DNA of 64,000 nucleotides from Bacteroidota bacterium (GCA_016787485.1 JAEUUL010000008.1:1-64000), one strand, 5' to 3'; positions 24,712 to 34,436 are shown, counted from the stretch's first letter. Notes: generated by a model from the sequence alone, not told the origin. Numbers and translations: made by a program.

Positions 24712-26436
24712 TTATCTCACCCCGTGCATCATCTTTATAAGAATGTTGCTCAGGAAAAACAGGATTACAGATGCAATGCCTGCCATAAATACAAAGAGCA
24801 TGAAGAAATCGTACAAATTGCCAATGCTCATGCCCAGAAAATGCTTGATGTTCGGGATTTGGCTGGTTTCCACCTTTTTCACCAACTCCGCCTTCACTGC
24901 CGCATCCGTTACTTTTTCATAGCTGATTTTTTCCAGTGGTATGGCTTTTTTGCCATTCACCTCCATGGGTTTAAAATTCTCCGGAGCAAGTGAAATTCCT
25001 TTTTCTGCTTTAATCTGGTCCACTGCTTCCATGGCAACCACCGGTTCGGGATACAGCGCACTGAGGGTTCCGGCAAATTTATTGGCTGTTGCTGTGCTAA
25101 GGAACCATACGCCCATGAGCAGAGAAGCAAATTTCACAGGGGCCAGTTTATTCACCATGGAAAGACCGATGGGAGACAAACAAAGCTCCCCGAATGTATG
25201 AATGGTGTATAAACTGATAAGCCAGATCATGCTCACTTTCACACCGGGTTCCAGTCCTTTTACGCCAAATGCAATGACAAGATAGCCCACCGCCAGCAGG
25301 AACAGTCCGATTGCCTGTTTATAAGGGCTGGCAGGTTCGCGGTTGCGCTTGCCCAGTCCGCCCCAAAGCAACACAAACAAGGGTGCAAAAATGACGATAG
25401 CAACCGCATTGATGCTCTGGAAGTAAGAAGCGGGAACCAATTTACCAAGCAGGTGACGGTCTGTTTGCTCCTCGGCAAAATAGGTAAGTGAAGCACCGGC
25501 TTGTTCAAAAGCACTCCAGAAGAATATGACAAAAAATGCCACAATGAAAATCACCCAGATCCGGGTTTTTTCAATTTTGGTAAGCGAGGGGTCTGAAATG
25601 ATGAGCCCGGGCGCTGCTATGGTAAGAGAGAAAATGAAACTACCTATCAAATCAAACTTTACAACCCAGAAAAAGACAGAAAACAGCGCCACAAAAATGC
25701 CCACCCAGGTACCGATGATGCTCATAGGGAAATTGGCCTTCATTTCGCCGGCGGTGTCCACATCGGCGGTTTCGCGCGCCTTATTGGGCACTGTACCTAT
25801 TTGTTCTCCGTCGGGTGTCACAATGTACTTGTTCTTCAGATAAATGAACAAGATGAGACTTGTAATCATACCTATACAGGCCGCGAGAAAGCCCCAGCGG
25901 AAATCCTGCGGCCGGCCGGTGTCTCCCAGAAATCCGCAAAGCAGAGGGGCAATAAACGCACCGAGGTTGATTCCCATATAGAATATGGTAAATGCAGAGT
26001 CTACCCTTTTATCGCCTGCCGGGTACAATTGTCCCACCATGGTTGAGATATTGGGTTTGAAAAATCCGTTTCCGAAAATGAGGAATGCCAGCCCTATAAA
26101 CATGAGTGTAGAGGCAAAACCCACCTGTGTGTAGAATGTACCTGATAAGAACATAAGGAACTGGCCTATAGCCATCAGTACACCACCGATGATGATGGAC
26201 TTCCGGTTGCCCCAGTAGCGGTCTGCCATGTACCCGCCTATCAGTGGCGTGAGGTATACCAGGCCGGTATAGCTTCCGTAGATTTCGGATCCCAGCGCTT
26301 TGTCGAACAACAAGGCTTTGGTCATAAAGAGCACAAAAAGTGCCCGCATTCCATAGTAACTGAAACGTTCCCACATTTCCGTTACAAACAGTACATACAA
26401 TCCTTTCGGATGTCCTTTGGGTATTGACTGATTCAT
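24712..26436 (-). CDS. POT/PTR2-family proton-dependent oligopeptide transporter
   Basis: 574 aa, MFS inner-membrane protein with about 14 TM helices. It has the POT signature 'HPKGLYVLFVTEMWERFSYYGMRALFVLFM' (E-x-W-E-R-F-x-Y-Y-G) and 'GFFKPNISTMVGQLYP', followed by 'FTIFYMGINLGAFIAP'. It imports di- and tripeptides with protons. A non-conserved segment (~490-545, 'EPVVAMEAVDQIKAEKGISL...') before the last helix extends outside the membrane core. Single-gene unit. Confidence 0.94.
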   Translation of the reverse strand: MNQSIPKGHPKGLYVLFVTEMWERFSYYGMRALFVLFMTKALLFDKALGSEIYGSYTGLVYLTPLIGGYMADRYWGNRKSIIIGGVLMAIGQFLMFLSGTFYTQVGFASTLMFIGLAFLIFGNGFFKPNISTMVGQLYPAGDKRVDSAFTIFYMGINLGAFIAPLLCGFLGDTGRPQDFRWGFLAACIGMITSLILFIYLKNKYIVTPDGEQIGTVPNKARETADVDTAGEMKANFPMSIIGTWVGIFVALFSVFFWVVKFDLIGSFIFSLTIAAPGLIISDPSLTKIEKTRIWVIFIVAFFVIFFWSAFEQAGASLTYFAEEQTDRHLLGKLVPASYFQSINAVAIVIFAPLFVLLWGGLGKRNREPASPYKQAIGLFLLAVGYLVIAFGVKGLEPGVKVSMIWLISLYTIHTFGELCLSPIGLSMVNKLAPVKFASLLMGVWFLSTATANKFAGTLSALYPEPVVAMEAVDQIKAEKGISLAPENFKPMEVNGKKAIPLEKISYEKVTDAAVKAELVKKVETSQIPNIKHFLGMSIGNLYDFFMLFVFMAGIASVILFFLSNILIKMMHGVR

Positions 26437-26523
26437 ATATTCTTGTTACAGCGGGCTAAAATAGGGATAAAACGGGCAGTGAGCCAACTGCGGTTGTCAA
26501 ATTCGACCGAAATGGGTAAAAAA

Positions 26524-27015
26524 TCAGGAAAGATATACCTGAAGTCCTGCCGGATTTGAATTGTCGAAATGCACGTGCTCCTGCAGTGTAGTGGCAAGAG
26601 AAACACCCACATAATCAGCCTTTACCGGAAAACTGCGGTGCTCGCGCTTGGCCAGAAATGCCGTTTCTATGGTTGCGGCGCCATCGTTGAAAATCACCTG
26701 TAATACCTGCATCAGTGTTTTGCCGCTGTTGATCACATCATCCACAACCACTACATGGTTGCCGGCAAAGGAGCCGGCCGGACTGAAAGCCACCGAATTG
26801 CCTGCATGACACTGAACCAGAACCACCTGCAGTGCAGGCAATATCGCTTTGCAGCGGTTGGCAATTTCTCCTGCCAGGAAATATCCCCTCTGATTGAGTC
26901 CGCAAAACACTACTTTTTCGGTATGTGTGTGTTTCTCGCAAATCTCCGTGGCTATCCTTTCCAGCTTGATAGCAATGGCCGCATGGTCAAGGATCAGGGT
27001 TTTTGACGGTTCCAT
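26524..27015 (-). CDS. PyrR-like phosphoribosyltransferase domain protein
   Basis: 163 aa. The type I PRTase fold has the PRPP loop 'HVVVVDDVINSGKTLMQVL' (~86-104), a PyrR-like N-terminus ('IATEICEKHTHTEKVVFCGLNQRGYFLAGEIANRC') and the closing 'YVGVSLATTLQEHVHF'. PyrR proteins are uracil phosphoribosyltransferases and, in some bacteria, attenuation regulators of pyrimidine genes. No pyr genes or attenuator are nearby, so regulation is unsupported and the base specificity is open. It lies 22 nt after hscB on the same strand. Confidence 0.82.
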   Translation of the reverse strand: MEPSKTLILDHAAIAIKLERIATEICEKHTHTEKVVFCGLNQRGYFLAGEIANRCKAILPALQVVLVQCHAGNSVAFSPAGSFAGNHVVVVDDVINSGKTLMQVLQVIFNDGAATIETAFLAKREHRSFPVKADYVGVSLATTLQEHVHFDNSNPAGLQVYLS

Positions 27016-27037
27016 ACTGCAAGTTTACTGGTAAAAA

Positions 27038-27568
27038 TTACAGGGTTGACTCCCCGTTCAGGTTTTTTCTCAACCGTTTCAGATACTGCAGTTCCTGCCA
27101 GAAAGTGTGCAATGCTTCCATATCTGCCGATTGATAGGTATGATTCGCTTTATTGGCTTCAGCTTTTTGTGCCATTTCCCGTATGTTTTCCTCAGTCTGT
27201 TTCATCCGTTCCTGCAATTCGGCACCTGCCTTTGCTGCGGCATGCTCATCGCCTGCCAGGGCTTCTTCCACCACATCATTCAGGTCCATCATCTCCATCA
27301 GAAACAGCTGCGGAAGCGGACGATCGGCAGCCTTTTCCAGGTACCCTTCTTTCTTTAACAGATAATAAACCCTTCCCGGAAGTTGACTCAGCGATTCCCA
27401 GGCCTGATTGTTCATAGCCGTTTGGGCCAGCGCTTCATCCTGCCTGGCCGGGTCTGATGCAAAAAAATCCGGATGCCATTCCCTTTGTTTTTTCAGGAAC
27501 CGCCTGCGCAAATCTGCCTCATCCGGCAGTAGCGATTCAGGAATGCCATAAAACGCAAAATAATCCAT
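27038..27568 (-). CDS. hscB: HscB-like J-domain co-chaperone
   Basis: About 176 aa starting MDYFAFYGIPESLLPDEADLRRRF, 2 nt after the rseP stop. The J domain has the essential HPD in 'KKQREWHPDFFAS'; then comes the HscB C-terminal domain ('ETAMNNQAWESLSQLPGRVYYLLKKEGYL' and 'QLFLMEMMDLNDVVEEAL'). HscB brings IscU to the Hsp70 HscA for iron-sulfur cluster transfer. No isc genes are next to it here. An upstream in-frame start (27604) would overlap rseP and is rejected. Confidence 0.85.
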   Translation of the reverse strand: MDYFAFYGIPESLLPDEADLRRRFLKKQREWHPDFFASDPARQDEALAQTAMNNQAWESLSQLPGRVYYLLKKEGYLEKAADRPLPQLFLMEMMDLNDVVEEALAGDEHAAAKAGAELQERMKQTEENIREMAQKAEANKANHTYQSADMEALHTFWQELQYLKRLRKNLNGESTL

Positions 27569-27570
27569 GA

Positions 27571-28914
27571 TTACAGATGCAGCAGTTTGGCTATATCCAC
27601 CCAAAAGGTGAACACAATCAATGCAAGCAACAGCACCATTCCGATAATCTGACCCACATACAGCACTTTTTCATTGACCGGGCGACCGGTAACGATTTCC
27701 CAGAGCAGGAACATGACATGGCCGCCGTCCAATGCTGGTATGGGTAAAATATTCATCAGGGCCAGAACCAGACTCAGCATGCTGGTAAGGGTCCAGAAAT
27801 TGAACCAGTTCCATTTGGGTCCATAGGCCTGGGCTATGCCAATGGGGCCAGAAATACTCTTCTTTGCACTCACTTTACCGGTAACCACCTTGCCCAGTCC
27901 GCGTGCAGTGGCACCCAACTGACTGAAAGAGCCTGAAACCCCTTTGCTCAGAGATTCTCCAAAACCGTAACTGATTTTCTTTTCATCTTTCTCAAACCCG
28001 AACAATTCCGGCTGGAATCCCAATGTACCGTCTTCGCCTATGGCAGCATCCACTTTTTTGGTTCCGTTGCTTGGCGTAACCACCGTGAGAGTAGCTGTTT
28101 TTCCCTTGGCATCCATGAGTAATTCTTTCAACGTATAAAAGACCTGGCTGTTTTTACCGTTCACCTCTGCAATCATGTCACCGGCTTTTATTCCGGCTTT
28201 ATCAGCAGCTGAACCACCCACCACAGATTTAACCTTAAATTGAACCGGCCAGTAAACAAAGGGCAACTCGGATTTCTTACCCAGAATTTCTTCCATATGC
28301 TCCGGCAAAAGGATTGTGGTGTCCTTTCCGTTGCGGTTCAGCAATATTTCTTTTTTGCCTGCCATAATGAAGTCCGGGTCAGACATTTCCCTGAGCAGGT
28401 TTTCTACCGGTTTCCCATTCAGTTTAAGGATTTTGTCGCCATGCATGAGCCCTACCTGCCGGGCTTCCGGACTGGCATAAATCCCCCCTTTGGAATTAAT
28501 CACCTCATTGGGGACATATTTCTCGCCATAAGCATAGAGCATTGCTACCGCAATTCCGATACCCAAAATGAGATTCACAGTTACTCCGCCAATCATAACA
28601 ATCAAACGCTGCCAGGCGGGTTTGCTGCGAAACTCCCATGGCTCAGGCGCTTTTTTCATCTGGTCTTTGTCCAGACTTTCATCCACCATCCCGGCAATTT
28701 TCACATAGCCACCCAGGGGAAGCCAGCCGATTCCATATTCAGTATCCCCTTTCTTAAACTTGAACAATTTGAATCCCCAAGCGTCAAAAAAGAGATAGAA
28801 TTTTTCTACGCGAATGCCAAATGCACGGGCAGCCAGATAATGACCCAATTCGTGCAATGTGATAAGAATAGCCAGTCCGGTAAGGAGTTGTGCAATCGTA
28901 GTGAAAGTACCCAT
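27571..28914 (-). CDS. rseP: Site-2 protease family zinc metalloprotease RseP
   Basis: About 447 aa from MGTFTTIAQLLTGLAILITLHELGHYLAAR. HELGH (zinc site) lies in the first TM helix. A PDZ domain is at ~210-290 ('VKSVVGGSAADKAGIKAGDMIAEVNGK'), and a second PDZ-like stretch comes earlier ('EARQVGLMHGDKILKLNGKPV'). The C-terminal TM part has 'NILPIPALDGGHVMF' with the third zinc ligand Asp. It cleaves membrane-bound anti-sigma factors and signal peptides within the membrane; three ECF/anti-sigma pairs in this window are candidate clients, though that is inference. It is transcribed with hscB. Confidence 0.95.
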   Translation of the reverse strand: MGTFTTIAQLLTGLAILITLHELGHYLAARAFGIRVEKFYLFFDAWGFKLFKFKKGDTEYGIGWLPLGGYVKIAGMVDESLDKDQMKKAPEPWEFRSKPAWQRLIVMIGGVTVNLILGIGIAVAMLYAYGEKYVPNEVINSKGGIYASPEARQVGLMHGDKILKLNGKPVENLLREMSDPDFIMAGKKEILLNRNGKDTTILLPEHMEEILGKKSELPFVYWPVQFKVKSVVGGSAADKAGIKAGDMIAEVNGKNSQVFYTLKELLMDAKGKTATLTVVTPSNGTKKVDAAIGEDGTLGFQPELFGFEKDEKKISYGFGESLSKGVSGSFSQLGATARGLGKVVTGKVSAKKSISGPIGIAQAYGPKWNWFNFWTLTSMLSLVLALMNILPIPALDGGHVMFLLWEIVTGRPVNEKVLYVGQIIGMVLLLALIVFTFWVDIAKLLHL

Positions 28915-28925
28915 AATACTGTCTG

Positions 28926-28933
28926 CAAAGATA
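28926..28933 (-). promoter_or_regulatory. -7 promoter box TATCTTTG for rseP-hscB
   Basis: On the minus strand TATCTTTG fits TAnnTTTG and ends 11 nt before the rseP ATG at 28914. This supports that start over in-frame starts further upstream. Confidence 0.55.
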
Positions 28934-29074
28934 GGCCATGCGAGCCTCATACGCATTTCTCTGCCGGCATTGCAATGCCTTTCATGACGAAACACAGCTT
29001 TTTTGCGTTAAAAATTTCACAACCCTTTTGAACCAATGCATGATCCGGTTGTATAAGACTGCAATCAACAGAAC

Positions 29075-30244
29075 ATGAAAAAGTCCATCACAACCCTTCT
29101 TATTTTTATTTTTCTTTTCAACATGTTACACGCCGCGCCTCAACCAGAGCCGGTTTATGGTCTTGCCCGCATAATCCAACCCCTGAGCTGGTATAAAACA
29201 CAGTTGCAATTATGGATGGAAGAAACCCGCAAAAACCCCGGGAATGCACAAGCCTGGTACTACGCATACAAAGCCAGCAGGAATATCATGAAACTGGATT
29301 CTGCCACTCCCGCAAGACAAGAGGCACACCAACAGTTGCTGCAGAGTATGGAAAAAGCCGTTCCGGAATCATACGAATACCATCTGGTGATGTGGAGCCA
29401 GTCCGGTCAAAATGAGAATTATCTGTCTCACCTGAAAAAAGCAGAAATTCTGGCCAATGGCCGGACCGAGCATTTGCCATTTGCAGTGCTGCGGGCAGAA
29501 ATTGAACGGAACACCGCCAAACGGGACAGTGCCTCCCTGTCCATACTGCGGTCGGGTGATTATTCACCGGGCTATATGTACTATATGTACAATACCCTTG
29601 CGGGTTTGAAACCCAATGCCATTTTGCTCACGGCAGGTGACAATGACACTTACCCAGCCTGGTATCTGCAAGCCCGTGGAATAAGGCGCGATGTGCTGGT
29701 CATAAACACCAGCATGTTGCAAATACCGGCTTACGGCAATGCGATCAGGAAAGAGCTGGGGTTGCCAGAAACAGCAGTTACAAACAAGTCTTATCCGGTG
29801 GGCAGCGATACACAAAGTCTGGCACAGGCAGAAACAGAAAAGAACCTATTGCCCATGCTTTACGCAAATACCCGGAAACGCCCTCTGTATCTTTCTCTCA
29901 CGGTAGACGGGCCCAACATAAGGGCCCATGCCGGACAACTGTATCTTTGCGGGCTTGCCTATGAATACAGTCAATTGCCTGTAGACCAGTCGGCAGAACT
30001 CAGGGCCAATTTTGAAAACCGGTATATGCTGGATTATTTATTTCAACCGTTGTATCATGATATATCGCAACAGGGAGTTACCCGCTGCAATGCCAATTAC
30101 ATTGTACCCATGCTTGAATTATACGGGCATTACAACCGCAGCGGAGAAAGCCAGAAAGCCGGTTTGTTGAAAAACAAAATACTGTTGTTGAGTGCGGGAA
30201 GACCTGAAGAAAACGAGATTAAACAAACATTGAATCAGCCATAA
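29075..30244 (+). CDS. Secreted protein resembling the soluble tail of DUF2723 membrane proteins
   Basis: 389 aa with a signal peptide (MKKSITTLLIFIFLFNMLHAAP). A helical N-terminal half is followed by 'NAILLTAGDNDTYPAWYLQARGIRRDVLVINTSMLQIPAYGNAIRKELGLP'. From memory this is very like the GDNDTFPLWY...RTDVRVVNLSLL stretch in DUF2723 membrane proteins of Bacteroidota. Here it lacks the membrane part and works, if at all, in the periplasm. It lies 44 nt upstream of an ECF sigma gene. Function unknown. Confidence 0.75.
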   Translation: MKKSITTLLIFIFLFNMLHAAPQPEPVYGLARIIQPLSWYKTQLQLWMEETRKNPGNAQAWYYAYKASRNIMKLDSATPARQEAHQQLLQSMEKAVPESYEYHLVMWSQSGQNENYLSHLKKAEILANGRTEHLPFAVLRAEIERNTAKRDSASLSILRSGDYSPGYMYYMYNTLAGLKPNAILLTAGDNDTYPAWYLQARGIRRDVLVINTSMLQIPAYGNAIRKELGLPETAVTNKSYPVGSDTQSLAQAETEKNLLPMLYANTRKRPLYLSLTVDGPNIRAHAGQLYLCGLAYEYSQLPVDQSAELRANFENRYMLDYLFQPLYHDISQQGVTRCNANYIVPMLELYGHYNRSGESQKAGLLKNKILLLSAGRPEENEIKQTLNQP

Positions 30245-30288
30245 TCGATTGTCTGGAAAACATAAATTCCATATCGGATGAAATTCTG

Positions 30289-30801
30289 ATGTCTCAAATG
30301 ACTGCCGGCAGTGAAAGGGCTCTGGAACAATTGTATTCCCGCTACTTTGCCAAACTATGCGGCTATGCAATGCATGCGTTTGGAGTTGCAGATCCAAGGG
30401 ATATAGTGCAGGATGTGTTTTTAAAAATCATTCGCAATCCCAAATCTTTTCGTGCAGAATACCGGTTCAATACATGGATTTACACATTGGTTTCCAATCA
30501 GTGCAAAAACGAGTATAAAACAAAAATAAACCGGGCACGATTGCAGGAGCAAATTCTTTTTGAAACACAAACCTTTCAGCAACATACAGGACTTGATGCA
30601 GCCGGCATTCAGCGGCAGCTGAACATTGCCTGGCGTGAATTGTCTGAAAAGGAAAAGAGCATTTATCTGTTAAAATACGAACATCAGTTCAGCACAAAAG
30701 AAATCAGCGAAATTCTGAATATACCCGAGGGCAGTGTGAAAAGCGGATTGTTCCATACTTTAAGAAAAATCAGTCAGTATTTGCATGCATTTACACATTA
30801 A
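30289..30801 (+). CDS. ECF RNA polymerase sigma factor
   Basis: 170 aa. Region 2 is 'ALEQLYSRYFAKLCGYAMHAFGVADPRDIVQDVFLKIIRNP...FNTWIYTLVSNQCKNEYK'. Region 4 is 'LSEKEKSIYLLKYEHQFSTKEISEILNIPEGSVKSGLFHTLRKI'. The sequence starts almost at region 2, a short N-terminus. The downstream gene, 3 nt away, codes for a TM protein with anti-sigma layout. Confidence 0.9.
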   Translation: MSQMTAGSERALEQLYSRYFAKLCGYAMHAFGVADPRDIVQDVFLKIIRNPKSFRAEYRFNTWIYTLVSNQCKNEYKTKINRARLQEQILFETQTFQQHTGLDAAGIQRQLNIAWRELSEKEKSIYLLKYEHQFSTKEISEILNIPEGSVKSGLFHTLRKISQYLHAFTH

Positions 30802-30804
30802 ATC

Positions 30805-31416
30805 ATGAAAGAAGAAGAAATCTATCAGTTGGTTTGTGATTATCATTTCAGCGAATTAACGGCTGCACAGCAATCGCAGATTAAAGGCACCATGGGAATG
30901 GAAGAATACACAGCCCTGAGGCACATGCATCTGGCATCCCTGCAATTGCAGAACCGCACTGCGCCAGACATTGATTCCAACCTGCAATCGCTGAATCTGC
31001 TCAAGGAACAGATGCGCCACAGAAACGGAATCGCATGGTTTCAATTAAGAGTGCCCATGTGGCAGGCTGCCGCTTCTGCTCTGCTATTGGCAGCATTGGT
31101 CTGGATTTTCCTTTGGCCGGCAAAAGAACCACCAGCGATACTGCAGGTGAGGGCAGACACCATTTATATCCGATCCAAACAGGAAACTCCCGCATTGGCT
31201 GGGGAACATAAGAAAGAAATAACCTCTGTGCAGCCCGCTTTTAAGCCACAACAAAACGTGAAATCAGGCAAAACCAAGCCGGGTGTAAAACACGAAAATG
31301 CAGTGCAAGCGGACCAGGTCACAAGCCTGGCGGAGCACAAGGCAGTGGCTGTGTCCCATGGCAGGAGTATGAAAGACAATCCATGGCTTACCCGGTTCAG
31401 CTTTAGCACACCCTGA
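30805..31416 (+). CDS. Putative membrane anti-sigma factor
   Basis: 203 aa. The N-terminal cytoplasmic ~80 residues ('EEEIYQLVCDYHFSELTAAQQSQIKGTMGMEEYTALRHMH') are helical and could bind sigma. One TM segment (~87-105, 'AAASALLLAALVWIFLWPA') precedes a Lys/Gln/Pro-rich, probably disordered periplasmic tail. No zinc-binding HxxxCxxC motif is visible, as is common for Bacteroidota. Adjacency to the ECF gene is the main evidence. Confidence 0.72.
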   Translation: MKEEEIYQLVCDYHFSELTAAQQSQIKGTMGMEEYTALRHMHLASLQLQNRTAPDIDSNLQSLNLLKEQMRHRNGIAWFQLRVPMWQAAASALLLAALVWIFLWPAKEPPAILQVRADTIYIRSKQETPALAGEHKKEITSVQPAFKPQQNVKSGKTKPGVKHENAVQADQVTSLAEHKAVAVSHGRSMKDNPWLTRFSFSTP

Positions 31417-31517
31417 GTCCCAAATCAGAAAACGGAGGCCCGCAGGTTTCACTTATTTCGCAGACCTCTTGCTTTCAATACCCTGCTGTATCTATTTTGC
31501 AGATAAATTCAGCCATA

Positions 31518-32294
31518 ATGAAAACCAAAATCATTTCCCTGACCGTTATGTACAGTCTGCTGCATTTTTTGCAGGCCCAGCCTATACACATGGCTATGAA
31601 GGCCGAAACATTCAAAATTCCCGGGAAAGAAGGATATAACGCCTCAGGTCTTACCTGGAATCCAAAAATGAAAATGTACTATACTGCCTTTGCCGGCAAT
31701 TCCAAATACCCGCTGTATGCCATCCGTGAAAATGGAGAAGCGGCATCGGGAGCCATTCCTCTGGGTTTCGACAGCCGTGGATTGTGGTACAACACAAAGG
31801 AGAAATGCCTCCAGGGCAATGCCTACTATGACAAAGGGCTGTATAAAATGACCATTGCCGCCACCGGATTTCCCGTTTCTGGCGAACAGGTGTATAGCGG
31901 ACAACACCAACCCTCTGAAAATTCTATAGGGGCATTTGCAGAAAAGAAAAAAGAAATCTGGTATTACAAGAGTGGTTTTCTGTATAAGTATAAAATAAAA
32001 GATGGTGCATTTTCGGGCAGTAAAAAACTGGAAACCGGCACTTACGAAATCAGTCTGAACAACAATGCCATGGTGTATACCGGATTAAAAAACCGTGAAA
32101 TTGGCCTGTATGACTACAAAAACAACCGGGTGTTGTTATTCTCTGCCAAATCGGGCAAATTAACTGAGCTCTGGGCCATTCCCGACAGCACGCTGGACTA
32201 CCCGGATAGCTATAACATTTCTTACTGCAACGGTCGTTTCTGGATATTTCACAAATCAGGCAGGGAATGGCGTGGGTTTACCCTGAAGAAGTAA
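31518..32294 (+). CDS. Secreted protein of unknown function, probable beta-propeller
   Basis: 258 aa from ATG 31518; signal peptide MKTKIISLTVMYSLLHFLQAQ. Repeated short strands with aromatic motifs ('KMYYTAFAGNSKYPLYAIRENG', 'IWYYKSGFLYKYKIKDG', 'NREIGLYDYKNNRVLLFSAKSG') suggest a propeller of four to five blades. I do not recognise the family. It has no T9SS domain, so it is likely periplasmic. It ends 19 nt from the convergent SDR gene. Confidence 0.7.
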   Translation: MKTKIISLTVMYSLLHFLQAQPIHMAMKAETFKIPGKEGYNASGLTWNPKMKMYYTAFAGNSKYPLYAIRENGEAASGAIPLGFDSRGLWYNTKEKCLQGNAYYDKGLYKMTIAATGFPVSGEQVYSGQHQPSENSIGAFAEKKKEIWYYKSGFLYKYKIKDGAFSGSKKLETGTYEISLNNNAMVYTGLKNREIGLYDYKNNRVLLFSAKSGKLTELWAIPDSTLDYPDSYNISYCNGRFWIFHKSGREWRGFTLKK

Positions 32295-32313
32295 ACCTCC
32301 GGCTTCGTTTCCG

Positions 32314-33126
32314 TTATTCTTTTGGCAGCAAATCCTGCATTTTCCTTGCAATAAGCCTGGTGGCGAATCCCGGACTCAAACGATATAACCATTGCATAGT
32401 TACAGAATCTTTTCCTGCATAAATTCTCGTTTTATCCGTCTCCATGCCGTTCAAGATGATTTGAGCAGCAGCTGCCGGCGTGAGCATGCTGTATTGCTGT
32501 TTACCAGCAGCCATTTTTTCTGATCCGGGTATATTTACACCGGAATTTTCTGCAATATGGGTACCTACTCCACCGGGATAAACGATGGAAACCTTAACCG
32601 CGGTATTCAGCAATTCGGCATACAATCCTTCTGTAAACAATTTCACTGCTGCCTTGGATGCGCCATACACCGATTGTCCGGGAACGGGAAGAAACCCTCC
32701 CATACTTGAGACATTCACTATATGGGCTTCCGGCCTTGCAAGCAGCTGTGGCAGAAAGGCCTTCACCATATACAATGTGCCATAAAAATTCACATTCATC
32801 ACTCTCTCTATGGCGGCAAAATCCAGTTGTGCAATGCGCACAAAGGGCTGAATGATTCCCGCATTGTTCACCAAACCGTCTGCCGGCCCCCACTCCTGTT
32901 GCAATTGGTCTGCAAATGCAAACACGGCCTCACGTTGGGTAATATCCAGCTCTGCCGTTTTTAACCGACTGGCGTCAGAGACCAGTTTTTCCAGTTCACG
33001 CAGCATTTCCGGATTCCTGTCCACCGCCACCACACGGGCTCCGCGGGACAACAGTTCCAAAACCATAGCACGTCCTATGCCATTGCCCCCTCCGGTTACA
33101 AGGATAGATTTGTTTGATACTTTCAT
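32314..33126 (-). CDS. Short-chain dehydrogenase/reductase
   Basis: 270 aa, classical SDR. NAD(P) motif 'ILVTGGGNGIGRAMVLEL' (T-G-x3-G-x-G), 'NNAGIIQP', catalytic Ser in 'VNVSSMGGFLPVPGQSVYGASKAAVK' with Y-x3-K. The C-terminal part ('SVTMQWLYRLSPGFATRLIARKMQDLLPKE') is like membrane-associated SDRs acting on lipids. Substrate unknown. Single gene. Confidence 0.92.
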   Translation of the reverse strand: MKVSNKSILVTGGGNGIGRAMVLELLSRGARVVAVDRNPEMLRELEKLVSDASRLKTAELDITQREAVFAFADQLQQEWGPADGLVNNAGIIQPFVRIAQLDFAAIERVMNVNFYGTLYMVKAFLPQLLARPEAHIVNVSSMGGFLPVPGQSVYGASKAAVKLFTEGLYAELLNTAVKVSIVYPGGVGTHIAENSGVNIPGSEKMAAGKQQYSMLTPAAAAQIILNGMETDKTRIYAGKDSVTMQWLYRLSPGFATRLIARKMQDLLPKE

Positions 33127-33302
33127 ATGAATTCAGGAAAGATATAGCAGAAGTTACATTGTATGAGTGACATAAGTCTCAGTAGCATATGCCGGGAGTT
33201 TTTATTCCATCATTATCACCGAAACAGACCAAGTGACTCATAGTATTGTATTTATAGTCCGGAACACATACATTCGCTTTACAAAATCAGCCCAATTCAG
33301 CC

Positions 33303-34436
33303 ATGAAAACCCTCACTACCCTATTACTGGTGGTTATTCCTGCCGGTTTGTACGCCCAGATTGGCGGTGCCCTGAAAGCCAAAGCTACGGAAAAGGCCCG
33401 TCAATCAATGGAAAAAAAAGAATCAACTGATGCCACCCCAAGTCCAACTGCAGAGGTCGAAAAAGGGAAAAAAGCACCTACGGATTCATCCCAATCTGCC
33501 AGGGCCTATAACAATTATGATTTTATTCCCGGAGAGAGAGTTCTTTTTGACGACAATCTGGAAGATGCCCAGGATGGGGAATTCCCTGGTCGCTGGAAAT
33601 TAATTGCACACCAGGGTGTAGTGAATACCCAAAACGGAAACAAAGTATACATGTTTACGGAAAGTTCTATCGGCAGTATTGCGAAAATAACCCCACGCAT
33701 GAAAACCGCATCTTATCTGGGAACTACGTTTACTGTAGAATTTGATTTTTATTTGCCTCAGGAAGAAACTTTTGAGTTGTTTTTTAACCTTACCGATGAG
33801 GAATACGGTAAATTTATCTCGTTTGAAACAGGCGGAGACGTGAAGACCAATTATTTTGGTAACGACCTCAATGGAAAATACCAAGGGGGAGAATTGCACA
33901 GCAACTGGCACCATGCCGCGATTGCCTATAAAAATAAACAAATTAAAATTTACCTGGACCAGCACAGGGTGCTCGTTATTCCTGATTGTGAGTTTCAGCC
34001 TGTTTCTCTGGGATTTGGCGGAACTGAAAATGTAATTTTAGACAATGTAAAAATAGCCGATGGTGGCGGGATGAATATGCTGAATAAAATTATGACAGAT
34101 GGCAAATTCATTTCTCATGCCGTGCGTTTTGATGTGGGCAAATCAACCATAAAAGGTGAAAGTATGGGCTTTCTGAATGAACTGGCAGGTTGGTTGAAAA
34201 CAAATGCAGTCGTAAAATTGGAAATAGGCGGTCATACTGACAGTGATGGGGATGATGCGGCCAACCAATCGCTTTCTGATGAAAGGGCGAATGCCGTTCG
34301 CAACCAACTTATCAGCATGGGAATTGCAGCTGAACGATTAACCGCTAAAGGTTATGGTGAAACCACACCACTAGACAACAATGCTACCCCGGAAGGCAAA
34401 GCCAATAACCGAAGGGTGGAATTTGTAAAAATCTAA
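33303..34436 (+). CDS. OmpA-family outer-membrane/peptidoglycan-binding protein
   Basis: 377 aa with a signal peptide (MKTLTTLLLVVIPAGLYAQ). A Lys/Glu-rich linker precedes a jelly-roll, LamG-like domain (~85-250, 'GTTFTVEFDFYLPQEETFELFFNLTDEEYG' and 'NWHHAAIAYKNKQIKIYLDQHRVLVI'). A C-terminal OmpA domain follows (~265-377, 'VKLEIGGHTDSDGDDAANQSLSDERANAVRNQLISMGI...YGETTPL..NRRVEFV') that binds peptidoglycan. It is the first gene of a run with two uncharacterised secreted proteins. Confidence 0.88.
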   Translation: MKTLTTLLLVVIPAGLYAQIGGALKAKATEKARQSMEKKESTDATPSPTAEVEKGKKAPTDSSQSARAYNNYDFIPGERVLFDDNLEDAQDGEFPGRWKLIAHQGVVNTQNGNKVYMFTESSIGSIAKITPRMKTASYLGTTFTVEFDFYLPQEETFELFFNLTDEEYGKFISFETGGDVKTNYFGNDLNGKYQGGELHSNWHHAAIAYKNKQIKIYLDQHRVLVIPDCEFQPVSLGFGGTENVILDNVKIADGGGMNMLNKIMTDGKFISHAVRFDVGKSTIKGESMGFLNELAGWLKTNAVVKLEIGGHTDSDGDDAANQSLSDERANAVRNQLISMGIAAERLTAKGYGETTPLDNNATPEGKANNRRVEFVKI

